Shown: positions 1 to 8,867, counted from the first letter of the stretch. The stretch: DNA of 45,245 bases from Tumebacillus flagellatus (GCF_000714935.1 NZ_JMIR01000038.1:1-45245); one strand, 5' to 3'. Notes: generated from the sequence alone by a model not told the origin. Translations and numbers: made by a program.

Positions 1-1
1 G

Positions 2-40
2 TCCTCCTACGACGACCTCGGCAGCTACGTTTCGCATTAA
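2..40 (+). CDS. 3' end of an upstream gene (partial)
   Basis: An open frame runs in from the left edge and ends at TAA at 38-40, encoding ...SSYDDLGSYVSH. It is followed immediately by a strong hairpin terminator, which is why I read it as the tail of a real plus-strand gene. Too little is visible to assign a family. Confidence 0.35.
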   Translation, partial: SSYDDLGSYVSH

Positions 41-48
41 AACGCATG

Positions 49-100
49 AAAAAAATCCCCTGCCTGGCACTCAATCCTATCGCCAGCAGGGGGTTTTTTT
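49..100. terminator. Bidirectional intrinsic terminator
   Basis: A run of A, a GC-rich stem (CCCCTG-CTGGC pairing with GCCAG-CAGGGG) and a run of T. It can serve both the gene ending at 40 and the minus-strand kdp operon ending at 134. Confidence 0.8.
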
Positions 101-133
101 CAAAAAGGTAGAGCACGACTGTCAAAAAACAAC

Positions 134-1297
134 CTACTCTCGATGGTCCACCCCGTCTGCCACGATCAAGACGTCGACAAACCGGGTTTCACTCAAGATT
201 TTGTTGATGATCGAACCTTTGACGATCTCTTCCCACCGGGAGCGCGCCGACTGGCCGAGGACGATCTGCGTAATGCCCGTTCGCTCCACAAACTGGATGA
301 TCGCATCGGCAGGCTTGCGTCCCCCGAGCGCCTCGATGTGAAACTCCGCGCCAAGGTCCTTGGCGAGCTGTTCGATCTCGCGCAGTTTCTTTCGGGTTGC
401 CTCGTCAAACTCATGCACCGGCTTGGTGGGGACGTTTAAGATGTAGAGCTCGCACTTCAAGCGGCTGGCGATCCGCCAACCTCTGCGGATCAGGCGTTCG
501 GCGTTTTGGCCGTAGTGCACGCAGACGAGGATTTTCTCACTCGCGCCGACCATGCCCTCAATGCCGTGCTCCCACTTGTAATGCTCCAATCGCTCATCCA
601 CATCGTCTGCCAACTCCCGAAGCGCCAACTCCCGCAAGGCGTTCAAATTTCCCGTCCGAAAGAAATTTTTCAGCGACTGCTCCACTTTTTCCGGCTTGTA
701 GATCAACCCTTGCTTCAAGCGCTCTCGAAGTTTTTCCGGCGGTGTGTCGATCAGTTGGACTTCGTTGGCTTCGGTGAGAATCCAGTCGGGAACGCGCTCG
801 CGGACTTTAACACCGGTCAGTTGCTCCACCGTGTCGTTCAAGCTCTCCAAGTGCTGAATGTTCATGGCGGACATCACATGGATGCCCGCCTCCAAAATCT
901 CCAGCACATCTTCGTATCGCTTCTGGTTCTTGGAACCCGGCACGTTGGTGTGCGCCAGTTCGTCAATGATCACATAAGCAGGTCGCCGCTGGAGGATGCC
1001 TTCGAGGTCCATCTCGGCAAACGCTCTTCCTTTGTACGAAATCTGGCGCATCGGCAAGACAGGCAGTGCGCCGATCTGGGCTTCCGTCCCGCGGCGACCG
1101 TGCGTTTCGATCAGCCCGATGACCACGTCGAGCCCCTGCTGCAGCAAGTCGTTGCACTCGCGCAACATCGTGTACGTCTTGCCCACACCGGGTGCCGCTC
1201 CAATGAAGATCTTGAAATACCCTCGGTGCTCCCGCTTGATCTGTCTCAGCAACGCTTCCGGATTTTTGCGTTTTTCACCGTTTGGCAACATCCTCAT
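134..1297 (-). CDS. kdpD: Short KdpD: N-terminal KdpD domain plus USP domain, no kinase
   Basis: A 387-residue protein matching only the cytoplasmic N-terminal part of the potassium sensor KdpD. Residues about 15-225 carry the KdpD domain with a Walker A motif (GAAPGVGKT, near residue 33). Residues about 250-380 form a universal-stress-protein fold (starts KILVCVHYG). The four transmembrane helices and the HisKA/HATPase domains of full-length KdpD (about 900 residues) are absent, and no kdpE lies in the window. Stand-alone KdpD-N proteins at the end of kdp operons are known in Alicyclobacillus (called KdpN there). It overlaps kdpC by 4 bases, so translation is probably coupled. Likely a regulatory or stabilising partner of the pump rather than a kinase. 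Confidence 0.88.
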   Translation of the reverse strand: MRMLPNGEKRKNPEALLRQIKREHRGYFKIFIGAAPGVGKTYTMLRECNDLLQQGLDVVIGLIETHGRRGTEAQIGALPVLPMRQISYKGRAFAEMDLEGILQRRPAYVIIDELAHTNVPGSKNQKRYEDVLEILEAGIHVMSAMNIQHLESLNDTVEQLTGVKVRERVPDWILTEANEVQLIDTPPEKLRERLKQGLIYKPEKVEQSLKNFFRTGNLNALRELALRELADDVDERLEHYKWEHGIEGMVGASEKILVCVHYGQNAERLIRRGWRIASRLKCELYILNVPTKPVHEFDEATRKKLREIEQLAKDLGAEFHIEALGGRKPADAIIQFVERTGITQIVLGQSARSRWEEIVKGSIINKILSETRFVDVLIVADGVDHRE

Positions 1298-1857
1298 TGG
1301 GTTTCCTTCATCAGCTCGCGATTCAAGTCCAACACGTTCACATGCGGCTCGCCGAAGATCCCCAACTGCCGGGATTGCGTCATTCGGTCGATCAACGAGT
1401 TCAAGTCGTTCGCGCTAAGCCCCGTCGCTTGTGCGATGCGCGGGACTTGGGCTTTGGCCGCTTCCGGCGTGAGATCCGGGTCAAACCCGGAGCCCGACGT
1501 TGTGACCAGATCGGCGGGAATCTCGTGAAGCTCGGGATTCTCCTGATGGAGCAATTGCACTCGCTCTTGCATCGTTTTGACATAGTCGGGCGAGGCAACT
1601 GCCGCTTGCGTGGCGGCCGACGCCTTCGGGTCATACTTGGCAGCGGAGGAACGCGGGTGGAAGAACTGCGGCGCTTCGAAATTCTGAGCGAGCCGTTCCG
1701 AGCCGATCACGCCGTTTTGATCTGCCAGCAACGACCCTTCCGCTTGTTTTTTGAACAACGCTTGCGCCACACCTGTGGTCGCCAACGGATACAGGAGACC
1801 GCAAATCACCATCAGCACGACGGAGGCCCGCAGGGCCGTAAACAGGGATTTCATCAC
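1294..1857 (-). CDS. kdpC: Potassium-transporting ATPase subunit KdpC
   Basis: 187 residues, the usual KdpC length. One N-terminal membrane helix (about residues 8-30) is followed by an extracytoplasmic domain with family-typical segments (NGVIGSERLAQNF, YFHPR-like QFFHPRSSA, SGSGFDPDLTPEAA, RIAQATGL). KdpC is the small subunit that holds KdpA and KdpB together and raises ATP affinity. It lies 25 bases after kdpB and overlaps the downstream kdpD-like gene by 4 bases. Confidence 0.95.
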   Translation of the reverse strand: MMKSLFTALRASVVLMVICGLLYPLATTGVAQALFKKQAEGSLLADQNGVIGSERLAQNFEAPQFFHPRSSAAKYDPKASAATQAAVASPDYVKTMQERVQLLHQENPELHEIPADLVTTSGSGFDPDLTPEAAKAQVPRIAQATGLSANDLNSLIDRMTQSRQLGIFGEPHVNVLDLNRELMKETQ

Positions 1858-1882
1858 TCATACACCTCTCGTTTCTTCTTCC

Positions 1883-3919
1883 TTACCTCAACAGGGAGAT
1901 CACCATGTCGATCAATTTGATCCCCGCAAACGGAACCAGCATCCCCCCGACCCCGTAGAGCAGGAGATTGCGGGTCAGCAGCTTGTCGGCGGTCATCGCC
2001 CGGTATTTGACCCCCTTCATCGCAATCGGAATCAACAGCGGGATGATCACCGCATTGAAGATCAGCGCGGACAGAATCGCCGATTGCGGCGACGCAAGGT
2101 GCATGATGTTCAAGACTTGCAATTGCGGAATCGCCGCAATGAACATCGCCGGAAGGATCGCAAAGTACTTCGCGACGTCGTTGGCGATCGAGAACGTGGT
2201 CAGTGCTCCGCGGGTGATCAGCAATTGCTTGCCGATGGCGATGACGGAAAGCAATTTGGTCGGGTCGGAGTCCAGGTCAATCATGTTCGCCGCTTCCTTC
2301 GCCGCCATCGTCCCAGAGTTCATCGCAAGCCCCACGTCCGCTTGCGCCAACGCCGGAGCGTCGTTCGTTCCGTCGCCCGTCATCGCGACGAGTTTTCCTT
2401 GCGCTTGTTCGCGCTTGATCGCTTCAATCTTATCTTCCGGCTTCGCTTCGGCGATGAATTCATCCACGCCGGCTTCTTGGGCGATGGTGGCAGCGGTCAG
2501 CGGATTGTCACCTGTACACATGACCGTTTTGATCCCCATCGCGCGCAGTTCGGCAAACTTCTCCTTCAGCCCCGGTTTCACCGTGTCTTTCAAGTAGATG
2601 ACGCCGTACACGTGACCCTCCATGGCGACGGCGAGCGGCGTGCCGCCCTGTTTGGCGATTTGATTCCCCAGTTCTTCAAGATCGGAAGGAACGTGTTTAC
2701 CGAGTGATTCCACATACGTGCGAATCGAATCGACAGCGCCTTTGCGGATTTCGATGCCGTTTCGAAGATTCAGGCCGGACATGCGCGTCTGAGCGGTAAA
2801 TTCGACGACCTCGGCTCCCTCGTACTTGGACGGTTCCCAAGTGACTCCTTGTTCCTTCGCCAGTTCGACGATGGAGCGGCCCTCCGGGGTTTCGTCTCGG
2901 ACGGACGCTTGCAGTGCCGCCATCGCGATGGTGCGTTCATCCACGCCTTGAACGGGAAGGAACTGTGCCGCCATGCGGTTCCCGAACGTGATCGTGCCGG
3001 TCTTGTCGAGGATCATCGTGTCGATGTCGCCCGCCGCTTCAACCGCTTTGCCGGACATCGCCAGCACGTTGAACTGCGTGACACGGTCCATGCCGGCAAT
3101 GCCGATGGCGGAGAGCAGACCGCCGATAGTGGTCGGAATCAAGCAGACGAGCAGGGCGATCAGCGTGGAGATGTCGAGCGAGATACCCAAGTAGTCCGCC
3201 ATCGGCACGAGCGTCAAGATCACAAACAAGAAAATCAACGTCAAGACGGCAAGCAACGTGGTCAAGGCAATTTCATTCGGCGTTTTTTGCCGAGATGCGC
3301 CTTCGACGAGCGCAATCATGCGATCCAAGAACGATTCTCCCGGATCGGTGGTGACTTTGACGAGAATATAGTCGGACACGACGCGCGTCCCGCCGGTGAC
3401 GGAAGAGAAATCTCCCCCTGCTTCCTTGATGACGGGAGCCGATTCCCCGGTGATCGCCGATTCGTCGATCGAAGCGAGACCCTCGATGATCTCGCCGTCC
3501 GAAGGGATGATCTCACCCGTTTCCACGCGCACGATGTCGCCTTTGCGCAGTTGGGTGGAAGGCACGTCTCGGAGTGAACCGTCTTTTTGCAGCAAGCGGG
3601 CGACCGTGTCGGACTTGGTTTTGCGCAGCGTGTCGGCTTGCGCTTTCCCCCGCCCTTCCGCCAGCGCTTCTGCAAAGTTCGCGAACAGCACCGTGAAGAG
3701 CAAAATCAAGAACACCGAGACGTTATAGCCGCGACCTGCCGTCGAAACGCCCAACGCATTCGGCCAAATCGAAAGCAACAGCGTGATCAGCGTCCCGACT
3801 TCGACGACGAACATCACGGGGTTTTTGATCATCGCGCGCGGGTCGAGCTTCGTAAAGGAATTCCAGACCGCTTGTTTGGCGATCTCTCCTGTCAGCAATC
3901 GTTTGCGTTCTCTAGCCAT
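1883..3919 (-). CDS. kdpB: Potassium-transporting P-type ATPase subunit KdpB
   Basis: 678 residues, full length for the catalytic subunit of the KdpFABC pump. Visible P-type ATPase signatures are the actuator-loop TGES (AITGESAPV), the phosphorylation motif DKTGTIT, the nucleotide-binding region (RKGAVDSI), and the hinge motif [12 protein letters not shown] followed by [17 protein letters not shown]. Several hydrophobic helices flank these. It hydrolyses ATP to drive K+ moving through KdpA. It sits 18 bases downstream of kdpA with a good GGAGG-type site before the ATG. Confidence 0.97.
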   Translation of the reverse strand: MARERKRLLTGEIAKQAVWNSFTKLDPRAMIKNPVMFVVEVGTLITLLLSIWPNALGVSTAGRGYNVSVFLILLFTVLFANFAEALAEGRGKAQADTLRKTKSDTVARLLQKDGSLRDVPSTQLRKGDIVRVETGEIIPSDGEIIEGLASIDESAITGESAPVIKEAGGDFSSVTGGTRVVSDYILVKVTTDPGESFLDRMIALVEGASRQKTPNEIALTTLLAVLTLIFLFVILTLVPMADYLGISLDISTLIALLVCLIPTTIGGLLSAIGIAGMDRVTQFNVLAMSGKAVEAAGDIDTMILDKTGTITFGNRMAAQFLPVQGVDERTIAMAALQASVRDETPEGRSIVELAKEQGVTWEPSKYEGAEVVEFTAQTRMSGLNLRNGIEIRKGAVDSIRTYVESLGKHVPSDLEELGNQIAKQGGTPLAVAMEGHVYGVIYLKDTVKPGLKEKFAELRAMGIKTVMCTGDNPLTAATIAQEAGVDEFIAEAKPEDKIEAIKREQAQGKLVAMTGDGTNDAPALAQADVGLAMNSGTMAAKEAANMIDLDSDPTKLLSVIAIGKQLLITRGALTTFSIANDVAKYFAILPAMFIAAIPQLQVLNIMHLASPQSAILSALIFNAVIIPLLIPIAMKGVKYRAMTADKLLTRNLLLYGVGGMLVPFAGIKLIDMVISLLR

Positions 3920-3937
3920 TACAAGTTCCTCCTCCCT

Positions 3938-5611
3938 TTACATTCCCAAGTGTTCCGCGATCGGACCGAGCGCCAGAGCCGGGAAGAAGGTCAGCGCTCC
4001 GACGATCAAGATGATCACGACGAGGATCAGCGAAAACAACGGCGTATCGGTACGCAGCGTGCCCACCGTGGTCGGCACCACGCGTTTGGTCGACAGCGAG
4101 CCCGCAATCGCCAGCATGGCGATGATTGAAATGTAACGGCCCGCCAACATCACCAAACCGATCGACAAGTTGTACCAGTTGGTGTTTGCCGTCAAACCGC
4201 CAAACGCAGAACCGTTGTTGGCGGCACCCGACGTATAGGCGTACAGCACTTCCGACAGACCGTGGAACCCGCCGTTCAATATCGAAGACAGCGATTCCGG
4301 CCGCAAGAGCGCAAGCGCCGTCGGAACCAAGATGATGACCGGGTGTGTCAACACGGCAATCGAGGCGAGCTTGATCTCCTTGCCTTCGATTTTTTTGCCG
4401 AGAAATTCCGGCGTGCGGCCGACCATCAAGCCACAGATGAACACCGACAGAACCACGTAGAGCAGGCCGTTGAGCAGTCCGACGCCCTTGCCGCCGAACA
4501 CGTTGTTGAGCATCATCTCCATCATCGGCACCATGCCGCCGATCGGAGTGAGCGAGTCGTGCATGTTGTTGACCGAACCGGTGGTCGCCGCCGTGGTGAC
4601 GGCCGTAAACAGCGCCGATTCGGAAAGTCCGAACCGAACTTCCTTGCCTTCCATATTGCCGTGAACGCCGAGCGCGCTGAGTGCGGGGGTGCCGTTCGTT
4701 TCCGCGACGTACACGGTCGTCAGGAACACGACGAACAGGAACCCCATCGCGGCAAAAATCGCCCAGCCTTGTTTTTTGTTGCGAATCAGCAACCCGAACG
4801 CGTACACCAACGCCGTCGGCAAGAGCATCATGCTCAAGATGTGCACGAGGTTTGTAAGCGCCGTCGGATTTTCAAACGGATGCGCCGCGTTCGTGCCGAA
4901 GTAACCGCCGCCGTTGGTCCCGAGATGCTTGATCGATTCCAGCGACGCCACCGGGCCGCGGGTGATCGTCTGCGTGACGCCTTCGATCGTGGTGGCGTTG
5001 ACAGCTCCGTGCAGGGTTTGCGGGACACCTTGAAAGACCAGAAAAAGTGCAGCCACAAACGAGAGCGGCAAAAACACACGAGTGATCGAGCGGACCAGAT
5101 CCACATAGAAGTTGCCAAGGTCATCACGACGGCCGACGAGACCGCGAATGAACGCGACCGCCACCGCAAAACCGGTCGCAGCGGACGTGAACATCGGGAA
5201 CGTGATGGCGAGCATCTGCGACAGGTAACTCAGCCCGTTCTCGCCGCTGTACGCCTGCCAGTTGGTGTTGGTGATAAACGAAGTCACGGTGTTAAACGCC
5301 AACACCGGCGGCATGTTGTCGAGGCCGTCCGGGTTGAGCGGCAGAACCTTTTGCAAACGCAGCACCGCGTACATCAGCAACATCATCACGAAGTTGCTCA
5401 GCAACACGGCGCGCAGATAGCCCTTCCAACCCATTCCTTGATCTTCCCTCACGCCGATAACGCGGTAGATCAAGCGTTCGACCGGGCCGAAAACGCGGTC
5501 CAGTCCGGTTTTTTCAGAGTCAAACACCTTGACGAGATACCGTCCCATGGGTTTGACAAACAGGATCACGATCAACAGCGTGAACGCAATTTGAATCCAT
5601 CCCCTACTCAT
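3938..5611 (-). CDS. kdpA: Potassium-transporting ATPase subunit KdpA
   Basis: 557 residues, full length. This is the K+-binding channel-like subunit of KdpFABC, with about ten membrane helices. The four filter-like loops of the family are visible: [11 protein letters not shown], the glycine-rich [31 protein letters not shown] and [20 protein letters not shown] ribosome binding site precedes the ATG. It follows kdpF by 18 bases in a tight operon. Confidence 0.97.
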   Translation of the reverse strand: MSRGWIQIAFTLLIVILFVKPMGRYLVKVFDSEKTGLDRVFGPVERLIYRVIGVREDQGMGWKGYLRAVLLSNFVMMLLMYAVLRLQKVLPLNPDGLDNMPPVLAFNTVTSFITNTNWQAYSGENGLSYLSQMLAITFPMFTSAATGFAVAVAFIRGLVGRRDDLGNFYVDLVRSITRVFLPLSFVAALFLVFQGVPQTLHGAVNATTIEGVTQTITRGPVASLESIKHLGTNGGGYFGTNAAHPFENPTALTNLVHILSMMLLPTALVYAFGLLIRNKKQGWAIFAAMGFLFVVFLTTVYVAETNGTPALSALGVHGNMEGKEVRFGLSESALFTAVTTAATTGSVNNMHDSLTPIGGMVPMMEMMLNNVFGGKGVGLLNGLLYVVLSVFICGLMVGRTPEFLGKKIEGKEIKLASIAVLTHPVIILVPTALALLRPESLSSILNGGFHGLSEVLYAYTSGAANNGSAFGGLTANTNWYNLSIGLVMLAGRYISIIAMLAIAGSLSTKRVVPTTVGTLRTDTPLFSLILVVIILIVGALTFFPALALGPIAEHLGM

Positions 5612-5629
5612 ATCCCTTCTCCTCCTGCG

Positions 5630-5707
5630 TTAAAACTTCTCCGGCTTGATCAGCACATACGAGAGATAGACGATCATCAAAACGGTTATCAAACCGAGCA
5701 CAATCAC
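5630..5707 (-). CDS. kdpF: KdpF micropeptide
   Basis: A 25-residue, single-helix membrane peptide beginning at GTG: MIVLGLITVLMIVYL then SYVLIKPEKF. The KPEKF ending and the position right before kdpA are diagnostic of KdpF, which sits between KdpA and KdpB and stabilises the complex. The start is supported by GGAGGGGG about 8 bases upstream. It is easily missed because of its length and GTG start. Confidence 0.88.
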   Translation of the reverse strand: MIVLGLITVLMIVYLSYVLIKPEKF

Positions 5708-5723
5708 GTAGACACCCCCTCCG

Positions 5724-5810
5724 TTACGCCTTCTCGAAGAAGTCGATGCATTGGTAAAAAACGACGAACGCCGCAACACTCAGCAAGAGGATGACAAAGT
5801 CGTTGTTCAT
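5724..5810 (-). CDS. KdpZ-like membrane micropeptide
   Basis: A 28-residue peptide (MNNDFVILLLSVAAF then VVFYQCIDFFEKA) with one hydrophobic helix, an ATG start and a GGAAAGGAG site 9 bases upstream. It ends 16 bases before kdpF. Published descriptions of the Alicyclobacillus kdp operon name a first small gene kdpZ; position and size match, but I cannot compare sequences here. It opens the kdp transcript after the terminator-type leader. Confidence 0.65.
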   Translation of the reverse strand: MNNDFVILLLSVAAFVVFYQCIDFFEKA

Positions 5811-5830
5811 GCCGAGCCACTCCTTTCCAT

Positions 5831-5970
5831 AAAAAAAGACCGATGCACACTTCAGCCTTCAAATCCCGCTCCATGCCTGCGGGATTTGAAACGCCAAAGT
5901 CTACATCGGTCCACGTAACACCTGGCCGCAAGCTCCCTTGCCTCCCTGTGTTCAGTCGCCGCACGATGGA
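5831..5970 (-). promoter_or_regulatory. Structured leader with terminator before kdpZ-kdpF-kdpABC
   Basis: The RNA between the DUF2294 stop and kdpZ folds into an extended terminator: GACCGATG pairs with CATCGGTC, and inside it TTCAAATCCCGC pairs with GCGGGATTTGAA, followed by seven U. The 5' arm lies in the string GTGGACC-g-ATG-t-AGACTTTG, which recurs almost unchanged in the leader before the DUF2294 gene. Upstream bases (about 5912-5970) could form a competing antiterminator. No known riboswitch class recognised. Confidence 0.65.
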
Positions 5971-5974
5971 CTTC

Positions 5975-6346
5975 TCAGTCGCGTATTTGTTTTTCCAAGT
6001 CATGATCCAGAACGAAAATTTCCATCAGTTCGCCGGTCTTGGTCGATATGTCAAAATGACTGGAGATCACTTTGCATTCCGTAACCTGCGAAATCAGCAA
6101 TTCCGTATCGACGCTGTGATGTTCCCGAAGCGTTTGCCGCATCTCTTTGACGAGCCGCTTGCCTTTGTCGGTTTTGACCAAGGTCTTCTCGCCTTGGGTC
6201 AACACGCCCTTCATGCGCACGATCACCAAGTCCTTCATGATGTACGTCTTGGTTTCTTGCGGTCCGCGGCCCAAGATCTCCCGTTGGAATTTGACATACG
6301 CTTCGGAGATGTCGGCTTCCATTTTGGCTTTTTGCGATTGACTCAT
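5975..6346 (-). CDS. DUF2294 domain protein
   Basis: A 123-residue protein, MSQSQKAKMEADISEAY at its start, with RGPQETKTYIMKDLVIVRMKG and TECKVISSHFDISTKTGE; it matches the DUF2294 family of Firmicutes and cyanobacteria. No biochemical role is established as far as I know. The ATG is supported by CGGGAGGTGAACGT. It lies between two attenuator-like leaders and immediately upstream of kdp, so a link to ion or c-di-AMP physiology is plausible by context only. Confidence 0.8.
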   Translation of the reverse strand: MSQSQKAKMEADISEAYVKFQREILGRGPQETKTYIMKDLVIVRMKGVLTQGEKTLVKTDKGKRLVKEMRQTLREHHSVDTELLISQVTECKVISSHFDISTKTGELMEIFVLDHDLEKQIRD

Positions 6347-6370
6347 ACGTTCACCTCCCGAAAAAAGAAC

Positions 6371-6520
6371 ATAAAAAGACCCATGCTGCTTTGACCGAAT
6401 GAAAAAACAATGCGGGTATGCACCGTCGGGGGTCAAAGTCTGCATGGGTCCACCTAAAGCCCAGCTCGCCCTGTGAGGCGGTCTTTGCTTTCTGTCATCC
6501 GTGCGAGATCTCGGTTCGAA
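6371..6520 (-). promoter_or_regulatory. Structured leader with terminator before the DUF2294 gene
   Basis: The RNA contains a long hairpin in which GACCCATGC-aga-CTTTGACC pairs with GGTCAAAG-ca-GCATGGGTC, followed by five U (minus strand, stem 6378-6450). The 5' arm is embedded in GTGGACC-c-ATG-c-AGACTTTG, homologous to the leader upstream of kdpZ. This is a second termination point after the c-di-AMP riboswitch. Ligand or factor unknown. Confidence 0.65.
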
Positions 6521-6562
6521 GATTCGGTTGTATATGCTCTTCCCATGTGAAAACGACACAAA

Positions 6563-6710
6563 AAGACCATCTACAATCGAAGGTCTCCTGACCTTCCCTG
6601 CTTTAGCCGACGAAGTTAGCTGACGGGTAGGATGGCAGAGAAGTGACTTCCTCATCCCTCCCGCGCGATTGCGCAAGATTAACCCCAAAAGATTGGTTCC
6701 TCCGTACTTG
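6563..6710 (-). promoter_or_regulatory. c-di-AMP riboswitch (ydaO/yuaA type) with terminator
   Basis: Reading the minus strand, the leader carries the conserved pieces of the ydaO class in order: GGAGGAACCAATCTTTTGGGG, then TTAATCTTGCGC, and later ATCCTACCCGTCAGCTAAC then TTCGTCGGCTAAAGC. A short hairpin (GACCTTC/GATGGTC) and a T run follow at 6563-6590. In this class c-di-AMP binding favours termination, and the usual targets are potassium and osmolyte transporters, which fits the kdp genes downstream. Confidence 0.85.
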
Positions 6711-6901
6711 AGTATTCCCAAGTTTAGGCCGTATTGAAGTTGTTGAGATTATCATACTCCCAAGGCATGGAGTTTGGCACTCCCAATTTGAGGCGGATTT
6801 TTGCGGGGTTTTTTACATTCTCGCGTTCTAGAAGAGCGGAACGAGGACTTCTCTCACGCTGTCTCGTAATTTCTTTGTTTTTCGCGAAAGGCAGATTGCG
6901 G

Positions 6902-6948
6902 TTGACAGCGAACTAACCATTGGTTATATTCGAAGTAACCAATGGTTA
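6902..6948 (+). promoter_or_regulatory. Sigma-A promoter with twin palindromic TetR operators
   Basis: TTGACA (6902-6907), a 17-base spacer and TATATT (6925-6930). Two 13-base palindromes, TAACCATTGGTTA (6914-6926) and TAACCAATGGTTA (6936-6948), overlap the -10 box and the transcription start. This is the layout expected for an autorepressed tetR-family gene. Confidence 0.85.
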
Positions 6949-6969
6949 CAGGAAAGGTCTGGTGCTGAA

Positions 6970-7596
6970 TTGCGTTCCGAAGAAACCAAACGACGGGTGT
7001 TGGACGCCGCTGCGCAGTTGTTTGCACAGCGGGGGTTTGAGCAGGTGACCCTGCGCGAAATCGCCAAGGCGGCCGGTTGCTCGCACACCACCATCTACAT
7101 CTACTACAAAGACAAAGAAGCGCTGCTGCACGAACTGTCGATGCCGCCGATGCAAGACCTGCGGGCGGAGTTTCAGGCGTTGCTTCAAGACGCGGAGGTC
7201 GCCCCGGAACGCAAGGTCAAGCGCATGGGGCAGCGGTTCTTGGAGTTTTGCTTTGCAAACCGCAATCTGTACACGGTGTTTTTCATGACGCGGGCGTCGC
7301 GAGTGGACCAAGAGGCGCCGAGCGGGAACAACGTGCAGAAACTGCGCTTGGAGCTGTTTGGGCAACTGCGCGCGGCGATGCGCGAATTTCTGCCGTCCGA
7401 TGTCGGCGAGGAGTATGTGATGGGTTGTGCGAGGGTGTTTTTTTACACCTTGCACGGCATCGTGGGGACGTATCAACTCTCGGAAGAACCGCTGCCCGAG
7501 TTGTTGGAGCGGTTGCACCCCACGTTTGACTTGGCGTTGGAAGCGGTCGTATCCGGGTTTCAGCAAATCGCGCAACGAGGGGGACGAGACGAATGA
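6970..7596 (+). CDS. TetR/AcrR family transcriptional regulator
   Basis: 208 residues from a TTG start. The N-terminal HTH is typical (RRVLDAAAQLFAQRGFEQVTLREIAKAAGCS, then TTIYIYYKDKEALLHEL), followed by a helical ligand-binding domain. Twin palindromes in its own promoter imply autorepression, and it overlaps the hydrolase gene by 4 bases. The effector is unknown; co-transcription suggests it senses the substrate of that hydrolase. Confidence 0.88.
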   Translation: MRSEETKRRVLDAAAQLFAQRGFEQVTLREIAKAAGCSHTTIYIYYKDKEALLHELSMPPMQDLRAEFQALLQDAEVAPERKVKRMGQRFLEFCFANRNLYTVFFMTRASRVDQEAPSGNNVQKLRLELFGQLRAAMREFLPSDVGEEYVMGCARVFFYTLHGIVGTYQLSEEPLPELLERLHPTFDLALEAVVSGFQQIAQRGGRDE

Positions 7597-8267
7597 AAGT
7601 GGAACAGATCTCGAAGCATATCTGGAGTTTGCAAACGTGGAGGTTGTTGCGGTGCACCGTCTGGGTGGTGGCGGAGGAGGACGGCTTGACGCTGGTTGAC
7701 GCCGGGATGCCGTTCATGGCGAAGGGGATTCTCGCGTTTCTGGAACAGATGAAACATCTCGGGCCGCTGAAGCGGATCTTGCTCACCCACGGACATCAGG
7801 ATCATGTCGGGTCGGTGCAGGCGATCTTGGAGCGCGTTGGCAACGTACCCGTCTACGCGCACGCTGTCGAACTTCCCTATCTGAACGGCGAGCAACTCTA
7901 CCCGCGCCGCAAGAAACTGGAGCACCACCTTCCGCAGGGGATCACGCAGCCGTTGCAGGACGCGGGATCGGAACGGGAGTTGCGGGCGGTCGGCCGTTTG
8001 CAGCCGGTGTTTACGCCGGGGCATTCGCCCGGTCATACGGCGTACTTCCATGAAGAGGACAGCGTGTTGCTCGGCGGCGACATGTGCACGTCCAAGCGAG
8101 GACGTCTGCGCCCGCCGATGCCTATGTTTACCGGCGACATGGCGACCGCGATCCAAAGCGCCCGCGTGCTCGAACACCTCCGCCCGAAACGCTTGGAAAT
8201 CTGCCACAGCAAACCGGTCTTCAACCCGGCGGAGCAACTGCAAGAGTATCTACAACAAAACAGTTGA
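7593..8267 (+). CDS. Metallo-beta-lactamase fold hydrolase
   Basis: 224 residues. The zinc-binding signature HGHQDH is near residue 67, followed by a TPGHSPGH motif (about 139), GGDMC (about 157) and a final H in CHSKP (about 208), so the metal-ligand set of the MBL fold appears intact. Family members include glyoxalase II, lactonases and RNases; length and single-domain layout suggest a small-molecule hydrolase. Substrate not predictable. Translationally coupled to the TetR gene and ended by a terminator at 8284. Confidence 0.85.
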   Translation: MKVEQISKHIWSLQTWRLLRCTVWVVAEEDGLTLVDAGMPFMAKGILAFLEQMKHLGPLKRILLTHGHQDHVGSVQAILERVGNVPVYAHAVELPYLNGEQLYPRRKKLEHHLPQGITQPLQDAGSERELRAVGRLQPVFTPGHSPGHTAYFHEEDSVLLGGDMCTSKRGRLRPPMPMFTGDMATAIQSARVLEHLRPKRLEICHSKPVFNPAEQLQEYLQQNS

Positions 8268-8283
8268 TGAAGCATACAAAAAA

Positions 8284-8310
8284 GGGCACCCGTGCATGGG
8301 TGCCGTTTTT
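8284..8310 (+). terminator. Intrinsic terminator of the tetR-MBL operon
   Basis: GGGCACCC-gtgca-TGGGTGCC stem followed by GTTTTT, 16 bases after the MBL stop codon. Confidence 0.85.
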
Positions 8311-8327
8311 GGCTTGCCGTTGCCTTA

Positions 8328-8546
8328 TTACAACTCGATTTTCTCCACGTTCGACTCGACGATGCGAGCCGAAAGCTTTTCCACGGCGAGACCTTGGGGG
8401 AAGCCGAAGATTCCCTTTTGGATCACGAGGTTCATGACGTGGTGGATCTCCGTGACGGTGAGTTCCGGTTTCGGGTCGGGGATGACCAGCTTGGCTTTTT
8501 TCTTGAGGTTGGTCATGAAGGTCAGTTCCAGTTCGCGTTTCATCAT
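8328..8546 (-). CDS. DUF2922 family protein (copy 1)
   Basis: 72 residues, MMKRELELTFMTNLKKKAK... ending SARIVESNVEKIEL. It matches the DUF2922 family of short Firmicute proteins that nearly always sit beside DUF1659. AAGGAGG lies 5 bases before the first ATG and 8 before the second, so the start could be either. A close paralogue is at 40581-40796. Function unknown. Confidence 0.85.
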   Translation of the reverse strand: MMKRELELTFMTNLKKKAKLVIPDPKPELTVTEIHHVMNLVIQKGIFGFPQGLAVEKLSARIVESNVEKIEL

Positions 8547-8572
8547 GCTTGCCTCCTTGGGAGTTTGGTTTT

Positions 8573-8794
8573 TTAGATGCGCGTCAGGTCTTCGCGGTTG
8601 GTCAGTTGGATGTGATGCAGGTCGTACGACGTCAAACCCGCGAGCGCTTCACCGACGGCGTACACGTCTGCTTGCGCCGCCGACGGGAGCACGCGGGAGT
8701 AGCCCTTGTCTTTGTACTGCGGAGCGCCTTTCTCATCGAATCCGGTTTGCAGACGCAGCGTCATGCTGGTCCATCCTTGGTTGCTGTTGATCAT
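8573..8794 (-). CDS. DUF1659 family protein (copy 1)
   Basis: 73 residues with LRLQTGFDEKGAPQYKDK and YSRVLPSAAQADVYAVGEALAGL, typical of DUF1659. It is the first gene of the DUF1659-DUF2922 operon and is preceded by GGAGGGG and by a conserved promoter-like element shared with two other loci. Paralogue at 40828-41049. Function unknown. Confidence 0.87.
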   Translation of the reverse strand: MINSNQGWTSMTLRLQTGFDEKGAPQYKDKGYSRVLPSAAQADVYAVGEALAGLTSYDLHHIQLTNREDLTRI

Positions 8795-8824
8795 TTCACT
8801 GTCCCCTCCTGGGTTTGTTGGGTT

Positions 8825-8867
8825 GTCTTACACGTATACCGTGCAGCGAAGACGCCGAATCAGGGAC
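8825..8867 (-). promoter_or_regulatory. Shared promoter-like element, copy 1 (upstream of DUF1659)
   Basis: On the minus strand: GTCCCTG, 15 bases, TGCACGGTATA-c-GTGTAAGA, ending 30 bases before the DUF1659 start. The same two blocks with the same 15-base gap occur at 41075-41117 and 41958-42000. It does not look like a sigma-A promoter; the GTCCCTG block could be a -35 element and the GGTATA block a -10 element of an alternative sigma factor. Confidence 0.75.

Noticed and set aside
4262-5794. A 510-residue plus-strand frame opposite kdpA (and similar frames at 32372-33847 and 30857-32086)
   Set aside because: Composition is dominated by R, H, Q and D, no ribosome sites or motifs; shadows of kdpA, the MFS gene and the signalling gene.
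5831-5970. T-box or SAM-type leader before kdp, suggested by GGTGGACC and GTGGACC strings
   Set aside because: The T-box sequence AGGGTGGnACCGCG and specifier loop structure are absent, and the string is simply the 5' arm of the terminator. The gene context also does not fit.
6734-6916. Plus-strand 60-residue frame upstream of tetR
   Set aside because: It covers the tetR promoter and operator region and has no ribosome site.
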